This document shows, one piece after another, positions 1 to 6,115 of a DNA stretch of 14,266 bases. Position 1 is the first letter of the stretch, and every line of letters starts with the position of its first letter. The notes under the pieces are model-generated. The model was not told the origin of the DNA, did not search any database, and worked only from the letters and a program-made list of their open reading frames with translations. The position numbers and the translations under genes were made by a program. The DNA is taken from NCBI GenBank assembly GCA_013824385.1, contig PNNU01000036.1:1-14266 (forward strand). The letters are read 5' to 3'. Source of the DNA: Anaerolinea sp. GTDB lineage: Bacteria > Chloroflexota > Anaerolineae > Anaerolineales > Anaerolineaceae.

Positions 1-60
1 CTTTGTCTGATTATGTCTTTACACATAACATTAATTTATCATTCTAAAGAATCTGGTAAA

Positions 61-318
61 TTATTCCATCATCTTTAAAAATGCGCCAATAATTTTTGGA
101 TCCAATTGAACACCAGACAGGGATTTTATGTGGGTTAATGTTTTCTCTTTTGCCCAAGCAGCACGATAAGGCCCATCTGAGGTAAGTGCATCGTAACCAT
201 CAAATTGTATGGTGTGCCAATTGGACATCTGGTCAAATTGCCTTATGGCGCCGTGCTGAAATAGAACGGGCTCGAGAATATTAAAAGAATCTTCACTATA
301 AGCCCGGTATGGGTTTAC
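61..318 (-). pseudogene. C-terminal remnant of an HD-GYP domain protein
   Basis: The minus strand has an open frame ending at the TAA at 61-63. Its last ~47 codons (about 61-204) read like the end of an HD-GYP c-di-GMP phosphodiesterase: FDGYDALTSDGPYRAAWAK, then a THIKSLSGVQLDPKIIG stretch. Family members normally read D-x-YDALTSDRPYR followed by a G-x-x-x-DP-x-I/V segment. The HD and GYP catalytic motifs that should precede this are absent. The upstream part of the frame (205-318) is not recognisable and stops in frame at 319-321. There is no start codon with a ribosome site. The Arg of DRPYR is changed to Gly. I read this as a decayed 3' fragment with no function. Confidence 0.6.
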
Positions 319-321
319 TCA

Positions 322-517
322 GTTTGTGGGATTAGCTATTGAGGAAAATTAAACCATAATAAATGATGAAGTGTGAAATATTCCTTAACCAAACGAGGGC
401 AATTTCAATTTCTTATTACTGCTCTATCAACCATTATTGGAGAGCAGAAAACCACGTACCAAGCTGCACGGCATTTTGCTTCGGAATAAATTGTGAAGAA
501 ATGGAACTTTTACATAG
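322..517. other. Intergenic or decayed stretch, no gene supported
   Basis: No convincing gene lies here. A short plus-strand frame from GTG 373 to TAA 489 (38 codons) reads KYSLTKRGQFQFLITALS and then IIGEQKTTYQAARHFASE. It is low in stops and looks like natural protein sequence, so it may be the N-terminal stub of a deleted gene. I do not recognise the family and see no Shine-Dalgarno sequence. Together with the HD-GYP remnant next to it, this suggests past deletion or rearrangement downstream of the iron permease gene. Confidence 0.3.
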
Positions 518-1354
518 TTAAACTATTAGCTTTCTAGTTGGATCTTCTGATTGCGAATTCCTTTGTTTTATCCAAAAAAAACCGGCTAATACACCAAAAT
601 ACCCAAAGTATCCGATCACCTGGCTCAGGGAAGGACTACTGTTGTAACCAACCAAAGCCTTGAGCAATTGCCCTAATGTGGACTGGTCGGGTAAAAATGA
701 ATTCAAATTCCACACATGTTCAACAATACCTGGAATCCAACCTAATTCATTAAACTCATGAATACCAAGCCCTACCAAACCCGCCGCGAACAAAGCCAAC
801 AAGACGTTTGTTGATTGGAAGAATCGCGTGAGGCTAAGTTTTCGGGTGGTGGCAAATAAACCCCAACCGATAAGCGCCGCAGAAGATATTCCCAAACCGG
901 CTCCAAGATATTCCTGAAATGGATTGGTTGTCCCACGGATAGCCAGTAAGAAGAGTGCCAGTTCAATTCCTTCTCTGGCCACTGCAAGAAAAGCCAACAA
1001 AAACAATGCTTTCTGTCCTTGTCCTTCTGCTGCTAGCCGCACAGAAGACTCGATGTTCTGTTTCATAACAGTAGATTGTTTTCGCATCCAAAAAACCATC
1101 CAGGTCAAAATACCAGCAGCCAGGAACATGGTGATTCCTTCAAATAACTGTTCACCCTTTCCTTCAAATTCCGCGCCAATCCAGTTTAGTATCAAAGCAG
1201 CCAACCCGCTGAACAAAATTGCACTTAATACACCAATCCAGACAGCAGCATTGAGTTTCTGGCGATCCATTTTGCGCAACACACTCAAAACGATTCCGAT
1301 GATCAGCGCTGCTTCCAGTCCTTCACGTAAGGCAAGTAGATAACTAGGTAACAT
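518..1354 (-). CDS. FTR1/EfeU-family iron permease
   Basis: This is a 278-residue polytopic membrane protein of the FTR1/OFeT/EfeU family, which imports iron across the cytoplasmic membrane. Two copies of the family's iron-binding motif are present: REGLE at residues 10-14, at the start of TM1, and REGIE at 127-131, at the start of the fourth helix. About seven hydrophobic helices are visible, and the length matches bacterial EfeU (about 270-280 residues). The EfeO and EfeB partners are not in the window. The start ATG has an AGGAG about 11 nt upstream. The gene lies 139 bp behind the L,D-transpeptidase gene and has its own promoter with a Fur-like box, so iron-dependent repression is likely. 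Whether the substrate is Fe(II) or Fe(III) cannot be told from the sequence. Confidence 0.9.
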   Translation of the reverse strand: MLPSYLLALREGLEAALIIGIVLSVLRKMDRQKLNAAVWIGVLSAILFSGLAALILNWIGAEFEGKGEQLFEGITMFLAAGILTWMVFWMRKQSTVMKQNIESSVRLAAEGQGQKALFLLAFLAVAREGIELALFLLAIRGTTNPFQEYLGAGLGISSAALIGWGLFATTRKLSLTRFFQSTNVLLALFAAGLVGLGIHEFNELGWIPGIVEHVWNLNSFLPDQSTLGQLLKALVGYNSSPSLSQVIGYFGYFGVLAGFFWIKQRNSQSEDPTRKLIV

Positions 1355-1396
1355 AGATTTCTAAACTCCTAAAATAGATATAAATTATCCGATTTG

Positions 1397-1434
1397 ATTA
1401 TACCGAAAATAGAGCCTCTATGGATAATGAGAAT
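1397..1434 (-). promoter_or_regulatory. Promoter of the iron permease with Fur-like box and palindrome
   Basis: On the minus strand a perfect TATAAT (complement of 1397-1402) lies 42 bp before the permease start. Further upstream, the plus strand reads GATAATGAGAAT at 1423-1434, which matches two hexamers of the classical Fur box (GATAAT repeats) at 11 of 12 positions. Between them is the perfect palindrome ATAGAG-C-CTCTAT at 1409-1421. The -35 region is poor (TTATCC at 1422-1427, 19-bp spacer) and overlaps the Fur-like box, so a bound Fur protein would block it. The position before an iron transporter gene supports this reading. The Fur assignment is inferred from sequence resemblance only. 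Confidence 0.5.
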
Positions 1435-1493
1435 AAAACACCCAGGAAGAAATTCGAATCTTTAATAAAACCAGAGAATCATCGCACGAAAAA

Positions 1494-2594
1494 TCAAGCC
1501 TCGATTACTTCCACACTGGTTCCTCCTGGCATGCCGATTGTCAGATCTCCTGGGTCATAAGGAACAATTGGATTTGCCCAACGAAATATCCATTTGGCAT
1601 CTTCTGGTGCCGCGTTTACGCAGCCGTGTGACATTTGCTCTCCAAAATTGTTGTGCCAAAATGTTGAATGAATAGCCACTCCATTGGCTTCAAACAGGCT
1701 GACCCAGCTCACGCCGGGAAGGTCATATCCACCTCCCGTGGAACCGCCTGACATATGAACCGAAATGACTTTTCTCCAAATCGGCCATTCACCAAGGGGA
1801 GTCTCCCATTGGGGTGTTCGAGCTCCATTCATATCTTCCTGAATCCCTGTTGAAACCATTGCGAAATGAACCTCATTCTTGCCCTCAAAACAGGAAATCG
1901 TCTGGTGAGCAATATGTACGACTATTCTTTTGTCTTCAACTTCTGGGCGAATTGGTGCAATCTCATCTTTTAGTAAAGGCCGAAAACCTTCTGCCTTGGC
2001 CCAAAAAATATCCCCGTAGCCGTATCGCTCGTTAACCCGATACCAGGATTGCCCTTGTTCATCCTGTTTAATTTGGTCAATCCAAAAGACCTGTGAAAAA
2101 TATAACCGCGGGGTTTGATCTTCTTGTAACCACGGAGAACGCGCTGGAGGATTGGCAAGTAGAAGATCAACAAAAGGTACCGTTACTTCCACCCACATCC
2201 CAGCTCCTATGCTGGTTTCTGGTAATAAGTTTATCGATTCATTGGAAATATCTTTTACTGGCTGAAGATATGGTGCCCAGATATACCCGTCTGGAGTCTC
2301 CACCCAGCGTTGATTCCGCCGGTACGGCCGACGACCTATTACTTCCCTTAGCCAGGGGAGAACAGCATCTTCGTAAACTTTCGAAATGGTTGTACTATCC
2401 GCGTCTGGTTTGGCTTTCACTTCCGCCATTCCGACTGTTACCCTACCCAATCGTTCTACTAGCGGAAACTGAAGTCTAGGTTGCCAGTTTTTTAATGGAA
2501 GGATTGCGAGAGACGAAATTCCAAGAATCGTATCTTTAAGAAAATCACGGCGCGTAATCAATTTCCGTTTCCCAAAACCGACGCTTGTATCCAT
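1494..2594 (-). CDS. Tat-exported YkuD-family L,D-transpeptidase
   Basis: This 366-residue exported enzyme should form 3-3 cross-links in peptidoglycan or attach proteins to it. The N-terminus has a twin-arginine signal, ITRRDFLKD (13-21), followed by a hydrophobic stretch. Residues ~48-115 look like an SH3-like (GW/SH3b) wall-binding region, a common arrangement in this family. The C-terminal YkuD domain (~222-365) carries the catalytic motif: H309 (AIHSTFWH) followed by SHGCVN with H323 and the nucleophile C325. The start ATG lies 37 nt inside the end of the DUF1573 gene upstream, so the two are translationally linked. It is the last gene of the minus-strand operon starting at 4496. Why a wall enzyme sits with putative metal-binding proteins is unclear. 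Confidence 0.9.
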   Translation of the reverse strand: MDTSVGFGKRKLITRRDFLKDTILGISSLAILPLKNWQPRLQFPLVERLGRVTVGMAEVKAKPDADSTTISKVYEDAVLPWLREVIGRRPYRRNQRWVETPDGYIWAPYLQPVKDISNESINLLPETSIGAGMWVEVTVPFVDLLLANPPARSPWLQEDQTPRLYFSQVFWIDQIKQDEQGQSWYRVNERYGYGDIFWAKAEGFRPLLKDEIAPIRPEVEDKRIVVHIAHQTISCFEGKNEVHFAMVSTGIQEDMNGARTPQWETPLGEWPIWRKVISVHMSGGSTGGGYDLPGVSWVSLFEANGVAIHSTFWHNNFGEQMSHGCVNAAPEDAKWIFRWANPIVPYDPGDLTIGMPGGTSVEVIEA

Positions 2595-3181
2595 ATTTCC
2601 TGGATTGGGTGATCAGGATCGTTAGTCTCGATCATCACGCCCCGGCGGATAGTTGATCCGCTCATGGCGTGGTATCCAGCATCAAACCGAAGAGTCATTA
2701 AAACCACCTTGCCTGGAGGGATTACAGATGCTGTAAAATCAGCTGTCGTGCAGCCGCAGGTAGTATAGGCTCGTTGGATTATCAATGGAGATTGACCAAA
2801 ATTTGCGATGACAAAAGTACGCGTCACGACCTGAGTAGAACCGATTTCTCCAAAATCGTAAAATGTTTCTGATAAACGAATTTCCGGTTTTATTGATTGA
2901 TTGGCAGCAGTATTTTCAGAAACCGATACAAAATCCGCTGTATCCATATTATGAATCGCCCGCAACTCTTCGCCGTACACGACATCTCCAGGTGAATATC
3001 GAATTGAGGAATTCACCGAACCAAAAATAAGAATCCCGTAGACAAAGAATCCGATAACCATTAACCCAACAAGCCCCAGGATTAAATAGTTTTTTTCCTT
3101 GGAACCTGCCTTATTCAAGATTCGAAGGAGCCACAACGGCTGGTCACCGGAAGAAATGGTTGGAGGCTTATCGTACATCAC
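2558..3181 (-). CDS. DUF1573 family membrane-anchored protein with CGC motif
   Basis: This 207-residue protein has a cytoplasmic N-terminus, one transmembrane helix (~31-54) and an extracytoplasmic C-terminal immunoglobulin-like DUF1573 domain (~100-200). The domain shows the usual features: YDFGEIG (108-114), TFVIANFGQSPL, the cysteine pair TTCGCT (C142, C144), PPGK, and a late ETNDPDHP motif (185-192). The linker 60-80 holds YSPGDVVYGEEL. The function of DUF1573 is not established. Its conserved CxC suggests thiol redox or metal binding. The gene starts just after the small DUF2933-like gene stops (3184) and overlaps the L,D-transpeptidase gene by 37 nt, so all three belong to one operon. 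A second DUF1573 gene, with Cys-UGA at the comparable site, is at 9625. Confidence 0.8.
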   Translation of the reverse strand: MMYDKPPTISSGDQPLWLLRILNKAGSKEKNYLILGLVGLMVIGFFVYGILIFGSVNSSIRYSPGDVVYGEELRAIHNMDTADFVSVSENTAANQSIKPEIRLSETFYDFGEIGSTQVVTRTFVIANFGQSPLIIQRAYTTCGCTTADFTASVIPPGKVVLMTLRFDAGYHAMSGSTIRRGVMIETNDPDHPIQEIWIQASVLGNGN

Positions 3182-3183
3182 TT

Positions 3184-3420
3184 TTACTCTTTTCCCAACT
3201 CACTTGGTGAGGGAATTGCGGATTGATTATTGGTTTGGTGGTGATCATGCTCGCCGTGCCTCATCAAGCCCATCATAAAGAAATGTGATAACGGGCATAT
3301 AAGGATCATTAACACAATAAACACGTTGTTTACTGGTACTTTTAATAAGAAGACTGCTGCCAGAGCACCCATTGCAATAACACAGCATGCAACCATGATC
3401 AGACCATGTTTTTTTGACAT
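3184..3420 (-). CDS. Small DUF2933-like membrane protein with His-rich tail
   Basis: This 78-residue protein has two hydrophobic helices (~7-26 and ~32-52) and a soluble tail with RHGEHDHHQ (54-62), a likely metal-binding cluster. The opening KKHGLIMVACC and the later CPLSHFFMMGLM match the pattern I know from DUF2933, small proteins common in heavy-metal resistance clusters. CPL-S-H-x-x-MM is typical of it. A strong Shine-Dalgarno (AAAGGAGAAG) precedes the ATG. The gene is 12 nt from the lipoprotein gene upstream and 2 nt from the DUF1573 gene downstream, clearly within the operon. Family assignment comes from motif memory. The role, perhaps metal handling at the membrane, is inferred. Confidence 0.65.
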   Translation of the reverse strand: MSKKHGLIMVACCVIAMGALAAVFLLKVPVNNVFIVLMILICPLSHFFMMGLMRHGEHDHHQTNNQSAIPSPSELGKE

Positions 3421-3432
3421 TCTCTTCTCCTT

Positions 3433-3984
3433 TTAATTTACTGACCATAAAAATTGACGAGTCGGCACGTCCAGATTGGAAATTATGATACTAAAGCTTT
3501 TAGCTCCTTCAATTACTTTTGTTTCGTTCAAGGATGTTGAAAAAGACAATTTTCCAGTAACATGATGTCCACCCCTGGGAGCATCCCAATTTAGTGCCTG
3601 GATCGTAATCCCCGAATCTGTCGTAAGCGTGGCAAGTTGAGCCAGATCCATTGATAGATCAATGGAGTGGGTGTCCAGTATGACATCAAAAATTAGGGTA
3701 TCTCCTGGTTGATCCAGATTTTCCGGAGTAATCTCCACAGTGATGGCTCCTTGAGTATCTGTTTGTGTAAGGTCAGGTTGGGAGGATACAGGTTCAGTAG
3801 CCACAACTGTAGAACTTGTCGAGGGATTGATTTGGCATGACGCGACATTGTCTGCTTCAGGAGTTGCGCAGCTGGTTGTTGTTGGTAGTTTTCCAGAACT
3901 TTTTCTACCGGCTAAAGGGACTGCACAAGCTGTTATAAATATTGTTGTTAATAGGATCAAGAAAAATAATCTTGGGAATTTCAT
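3433..3984 (-). CDS. Lipoprotein of unknown function
   Basis: This 183-residue protein has a clear lipoprotein signal: MKFPR, a hydrophobic stretch 6-17 and the lipobox ITAC with acylated C20. Residues 21-80 are a low-complexity Ser/Thr-rich linker with two further cysteines (C39 and C50). The C-terminal half (~82-183) is predicted beta-rich (ITVEITPENL, TLIFDVILDTHSIDL, GGHHVTGKLSFS), suggesting a single beta-sandwich domain. I do not recognise a named family. GGHH (138-141) is a possible metal site. Its ATG overlaps the stop of the CCAHH membrane protein gene (ATGA, 3981-3984), with GAGGAAACG as ribosome site. This coupling suggests the two proteins act together. Confidence 0.7.
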   Translation of the reverse strand: MKFPRLFFLILLTTIFITACAVPLAGRKSSGKLPTTTSCATPEADNVASCQINPSTSSTVVATEPVSSQPDLTQTDTQGAITVEITPENLDQPGDTLIFDVILDTHSIDLSMDLAQLATLTTDSGITIQALNWDAPRGGHHVTGKLSFSTSLNETKVIEGAKSFSIIISNLDVPTRQFLWSVN

Positions 3985-4496
3985 ATCGTTTCCTCAGTAT
4001 TAAAAGTATTAATTACTATTTGCATAACTTTTTGTCTTTCTCGAATGAGAAGGACCATCATATAAATGATCCCTAAAAAAGTAGTTCCTAGGCCAACTCC
4101 CATAAAAACCAATCGATATTTTGCCAGAAAGGTAGCTGCCGCTGTCAGTCCCAGAATTGGTAGAACGTCCGTTATATGGTGGGCGCAGCAAGCAACCATC
4201 GCAATAGTTGATGTTGAGCCACTGGCTCCAAGACTTGTTCCACTTAGTCCTTTTTGGTTTTCCGGCAGAAATAGTCTGAACCTTAAAATGACATAAAGAG
4301 CTACCTGAACGCCGAATCCTAGAATAATTGGAATGACAATCCATCTATCCTGCCAGAAGAACTCAATCGCATGATCAAAACTTTCTGCCCAGGTAACAAT
4401 CCCAAAATATATAGTTGAAAGAAAAAAAGCACCCAGAATGCCAGCTCCCAGTGGGATAAGTATTCTTTTTCTTTTGGTTATCATTGGTCTTATCAT
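3981..4496 (-). CDS. Four-TM membrane protein with ACCAHH motif, possible metal transporter
   Basis: From ATG 4496 this is a 171-residue protein with about four helices (TMs ~12-35, 52-72, 97-124, 128-151). A longer frame starts at TTG 4526, but the ATG at 4496 has TTAGGT five nt upstream and leaves a normal leader after the promoter at 4532-4560, so I chose it. The key feature is MVACCAHHITDVLPILG (residues 100-116), two Cys and two His inside or at the edge of the third helix. The vicinal Cys in a membrane helix recalls MerT-type mercury transporters, but the sequence is not MerT, and copper or another soft metal is equally possible. It is the first gene of the minus-strand operon and overlaps the lipoprotein gene by 4 nt. 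Function inferred only. Confidence 0.7.
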   Translation of the reverse strand: MIRPMITKRKRILIPLGAGILGAFFLSTIYFGIVTWAESFDHAIEFFWQDRWIVIPIILGFGVQVALYVILRFRLFLPENQKGLSGTSLGASGSTSTIAMVACCAHHITDVLPILGLTAAATFLAKYRLVFMGVGLGTTFLGIIYMMVLLIRERQKVMQIVINTFNTEETI

Positions 4497-4531
4497 TTCA
4501 TACCTAAGGTTAAAATGTTCGAGCAATTTGA

Positions 4532-4560
4532 ATGATACGAACTGTGAAAAGGTTTGTCAT
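4532..4560 (-). promoter_or_regulatory. Promoter of the minus-strand metal/wall operon
   Basis: On the minus strand ATGACA (complement of 4555-4560) is separated by 17 bp from TATCAT (complement of 4532-4537). These match the sigma-70 type -35 at 5 of 6 positions and the -10 at 5 of 6. Transcription would start near 4525, about 30 nt before the ATG at 4496. It is the only strong promoter seen before this five-gene cluster. Confidence 0.6.
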
Positions 4561-4678
4561 GCGCTGAGACGCGTGATTTCAAATAAGCATTAACACCTAT
4601 GTTATTCTGGGTGAAATGGCACTATCCCAATTTGTGTAGCCAAATTATAGTAGAGTCATTCTTCTCTTCCTGTACTGA

Positions 4679-4721
4679 GTAAAGCGCCGTTCATACTCAT
4701 AGGTAATGAACGGCGCTTTAC
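4679..4721. repeat. Perfect 16-bp inverted repeat before the HMA gene
   Basis: GTAAAGCGCCGTTCAT (4679-4694) and ATGAACGGCGCTTTAC (4706-4721) are perfect inverted copies separated by 11 nt. As RNA this would be a very stable hairpin ending 29 nt before the chosen start of the HMA gene (4751). No T-run follows on either strand, so it does not look like an intrinsic terminator. It may be a protein operator, a leader structure, or a remnant of a mobile or REP-like element. A weaker inverted repeat, AATTTG-N6-CAAATT, lies upstream at 4629-4646. Confidence 0.85.
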
Positions 4722-4750
4722 GAAAACTGATAAAACATAAGGATCCACAA

Positions 4751-5047
4751 ATGAAAGATCCCTGCCAAATTACACCTGTTCATAAATTGATCACCGAAGA
4801 AGAAAAACTCACAACCCTAGTCACTTATCTGGCAATTTCGGGATTAAATTGTCCGAATTGTGCATTGCGAGTTAAAAACGCATTAATGAATGAATATGGG
4901 GTGATCGATGCGCTCATTGATCATGCTGATGGTTTGGGCGAGATTACTTTTAATCCAAACCTTATCGAAAAATCAAAACTTCTTAAAATTATTTCTAGCG
5001 CTGGCGGAGACGGGGTTCACAGTTATTCCGCAATCATCATGGAGTAA
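4751..5047 (+). CDS. HMA-domain metal-binding protein (metallochaperone-like)
   Basis: This small cytoplasmic protein has one heavy-metal-associated domain. From ATG 4751 it has 98 residues. The domain (~25-95) carries GLNCPNCALRV with C34 and C37, the CxxC that binds Cu(I), Hg(II), Zn(II) or Cd(II) in CopZ, MerP and P-type ATPase N-domains. An earlier in-frame ATG at 4706 lies inside the inverted repeat and has no ribosome site. The ATG at 4751 has AAGGA seven nt upstream, so I prefer it. The 25-residue N-terminal extension adds C5 and H11. No P-type ATPase or CsoR/MerR regulator is in the window, so the metal is unknown. Neighbouring Met-rich proteins favour copper. Confidence 0.8.
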   Translation: MKDPCQITPVHKLITEEEKLTTLVTYLAISGLNCPNCALRVKNALMNEYGVIDALIDHADGLGEITFNPNLIEKSKLLKIISSAGGDGVHSYSAIIME

Positions 5048-5077
5048 TAGTTATTGGCTAAATTGAAATGGGTTCAG

Positions 5078-5125
5078 AAATAGCGTTGTTCTTTCATCTT
5101 GTTTCTTGATTGAACTACGCTATTT
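5078..5125. repeat. Imperfect inverted repeat after the HMA gene
   Basis: AAATAGCGT-T-GTTC (5078-5091) pairs with GAAC-T-ACGCTATTT (5112-5125), with one T-T mismatch and a 20-nt loop. It starts 30 nt after the HMA stop codon. Only a short T stretch lies at the 3' end, so it would be a weak terminator at best. A regulatory or processing hairpin is also possible. Confidence 0.6.
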
Positions 5126-5145
5126 ACATTAAAGGGCCGAGCATT

Positions 5146-5200
5146 CTTTACAAAAGCTTTAGAAATACTTTACGGTCGCTTTATCTTCAGCGGATAAACT
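5146..5200 (+). promoter_or_regulatory. Four CTTTAC-like direct repeats (11-bp period) and promoter of the Met-rich protein gene
   Basis: Hexamers CTTTAC (5146), CTTTAG (5157), CTTTAC (5168) and CTTTAT (5179) begin exactly 11 bp apart, on one face of the helix. This arrangement is typical of OmpR/PhoB-family binding sites. Ten bp after the last hexamer is TAAACT (5195-5200), a 4-of-6 match to the -10 box. There is no separate -35, as expected at an activator-dependent promoter. The same array with the same spacing lies before the SHOCT genes (7966-8020). The response regulator encoded at 6116 is the likely binder (inference). Confidence 0.7.
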
Positions 5201-5245
5201 TGAGTCATAAGTAAAGAAATCATAGTCTGATAGGAGAAAATTTAA

Positions 5246-6007
5246 ATGAAGAAAACTTTGGCAATTACTTTAGTGGTTATCGGTGGAATTATTTTGAGCG
5301 CTCTGATTTTTTGTGCAGGTCTGTTTGTGGGACGCACTAATCTGGGATTAACTGGATTCAGCTCAACAGGGATGATGGGGCGCGGTTATGTTAATCAAGG
5401 TTATTCAATGATGGGCAATGGTTATAACATGATGGGTGGCATTGCCGTCAAACCTTTATCTATTGACCAGGCTACACAAGCTGTGGAGGGTTATCTCAAA
5501 GGGTTGAATAACTCTGATCTTGCGCTCAAAGAAATCATGATCTTTGATAACAATGCCTATGCCCGTATCACTGAGAAAAGTACCGGCATTGGCGCGATGG
5601 AGCTCTTGATTGATCCTTCGACTCTTTCTGTCTATCCTGAATTCGGTCCAAACATGATGTGGAATCTTAAATATAACAACGTGAATGGTGGTGGCGGGAT
5701 GATGGGTGGAGTTGGTGGAATGATGGGTGGAGCCGGTGGAATGATGAGTGGTCTAAGCGCCAACCCCGGTACAGTTTCTGCGACAATGACTGTTACCTCT
5801 GAACAAGCTCTTAAGACTGCCCAAGATTATTTGGATCAAAAATTTCCTGGTTATAAGACAGCTACTGATGCAGACCCCTTCTATGGCTATTACACAATAG
5901 ATATTACGAAGGATGGTAATGTAACTGGCATGCTCAGTGTCAATGGTTTTAGCGGGCAAGTATTTCTACACACATGGCATGGAACTTTCGTTGAAATGTT
6001 TGAATAG
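5246..6007 (+). CDS. Met/Gly-rich exported protein with two PepSY-like domains
   Basis: This 253-residue protein has an N-terminal signal or anchor helix (~5-28) and an extracytoplasmic remainder. The first linker (~40-66) is rich in MMG (pairs at 43-44, 55-56, 62-63). Then comes a PepSY-like alpha/beta domain (~72-135: IDQATQAVEGYL, AYARITE, LLIDPSTL). A second Met/Gly linker (137-168) follows, with the heptad MMGGxGG repeated, encoded by a 21-bp tandem repeat at 5699-5740. A second PepSY-like domain (~183-245: SEQALKTAQDYLDQKF, YYTIDI, GMLSVNG) completes it. PepSY modules often accompany extracytoplasmic sensors and peptidases, and Met-rich segments bind Cu(I) or Ag(I) in known copper proteins. 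TAGGAG precedes the ATG. The upstream promoter probably answers to the two-component system that follows. A role as copper-binding periplasmic factor is inferred. Confidence 0.75.
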   Translation: MKKTLAITLVVIGGIILSALIFCAGLFVGRTNLGLTGFSSTGMMGRGYVNQGYSMMGNGYNMMGGIAVKPLSIDQATQAVEGYLKGLNNSDLALKEIMIFDNNAYARITEKSTGIGAMELLIDPSTLSVYPEFGPNMMWNLKYNNVNGGGGMMGGVGGMMGGAGGMMSGLSANPGTVSATMTVTSEQALKTAQDYLDQKFPGYKTATDADPFYGYYTIDITKDGNVTGMLSVNGFSGQVFLHTWHGTFVEMFE

Positions 6008-6031
6008 AAGTTAATAAACAAATTCCTTCCC

Positions 6032-6061
6032 AGGGATCGGTTGTAACACCGGTCCCTTTTT
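6032..6061 (+). terminator. Intrinsic terminator after the Met-rich protein gene
   Basis: GGGATCGG and CCGGTCCC form an 8-bp stem (one G-U pair) with an 8-nt loop, TTGTAACA, followed by TTTTT. It lies 25 nt after the stop codon and separates this gene from the regulator gene at 6116. Confidence 0.85.
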
Positions 6062-6115
6062 GTATGTAAAATATAACTAAAACCAAAATGAAACTTGTAC
6101 CAGAAGGGAGTTTGT

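Noticed and set aside
924..1343. Plus-strand frame of 139 codons inside the iron permease gene
   Set aside because: It is a shadow of the permease on the opposite strand, with no domain or ribosome site.
4009..4344. Alternative frame of 111 codons within the CCAHH membrane protein gene
   Set aside because: It lacks hydrophobic or domain-like structure and lies entirely inside a better-supported gene on the same strand.
4679..4721. Intrinsic terminator
   Set aside because: The hairpin is strong but has no T-run on either strand and lies upstream of, not after, a gene on the plus strand.
5146..5200. CRISPR-like or simple tandem repeat
   Set aside because: The repeated unit is only a hexamer in an 11-bp period with unrelated spacers of 5 bp. 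The promoter position and the matching second array fit regulator binding instead.
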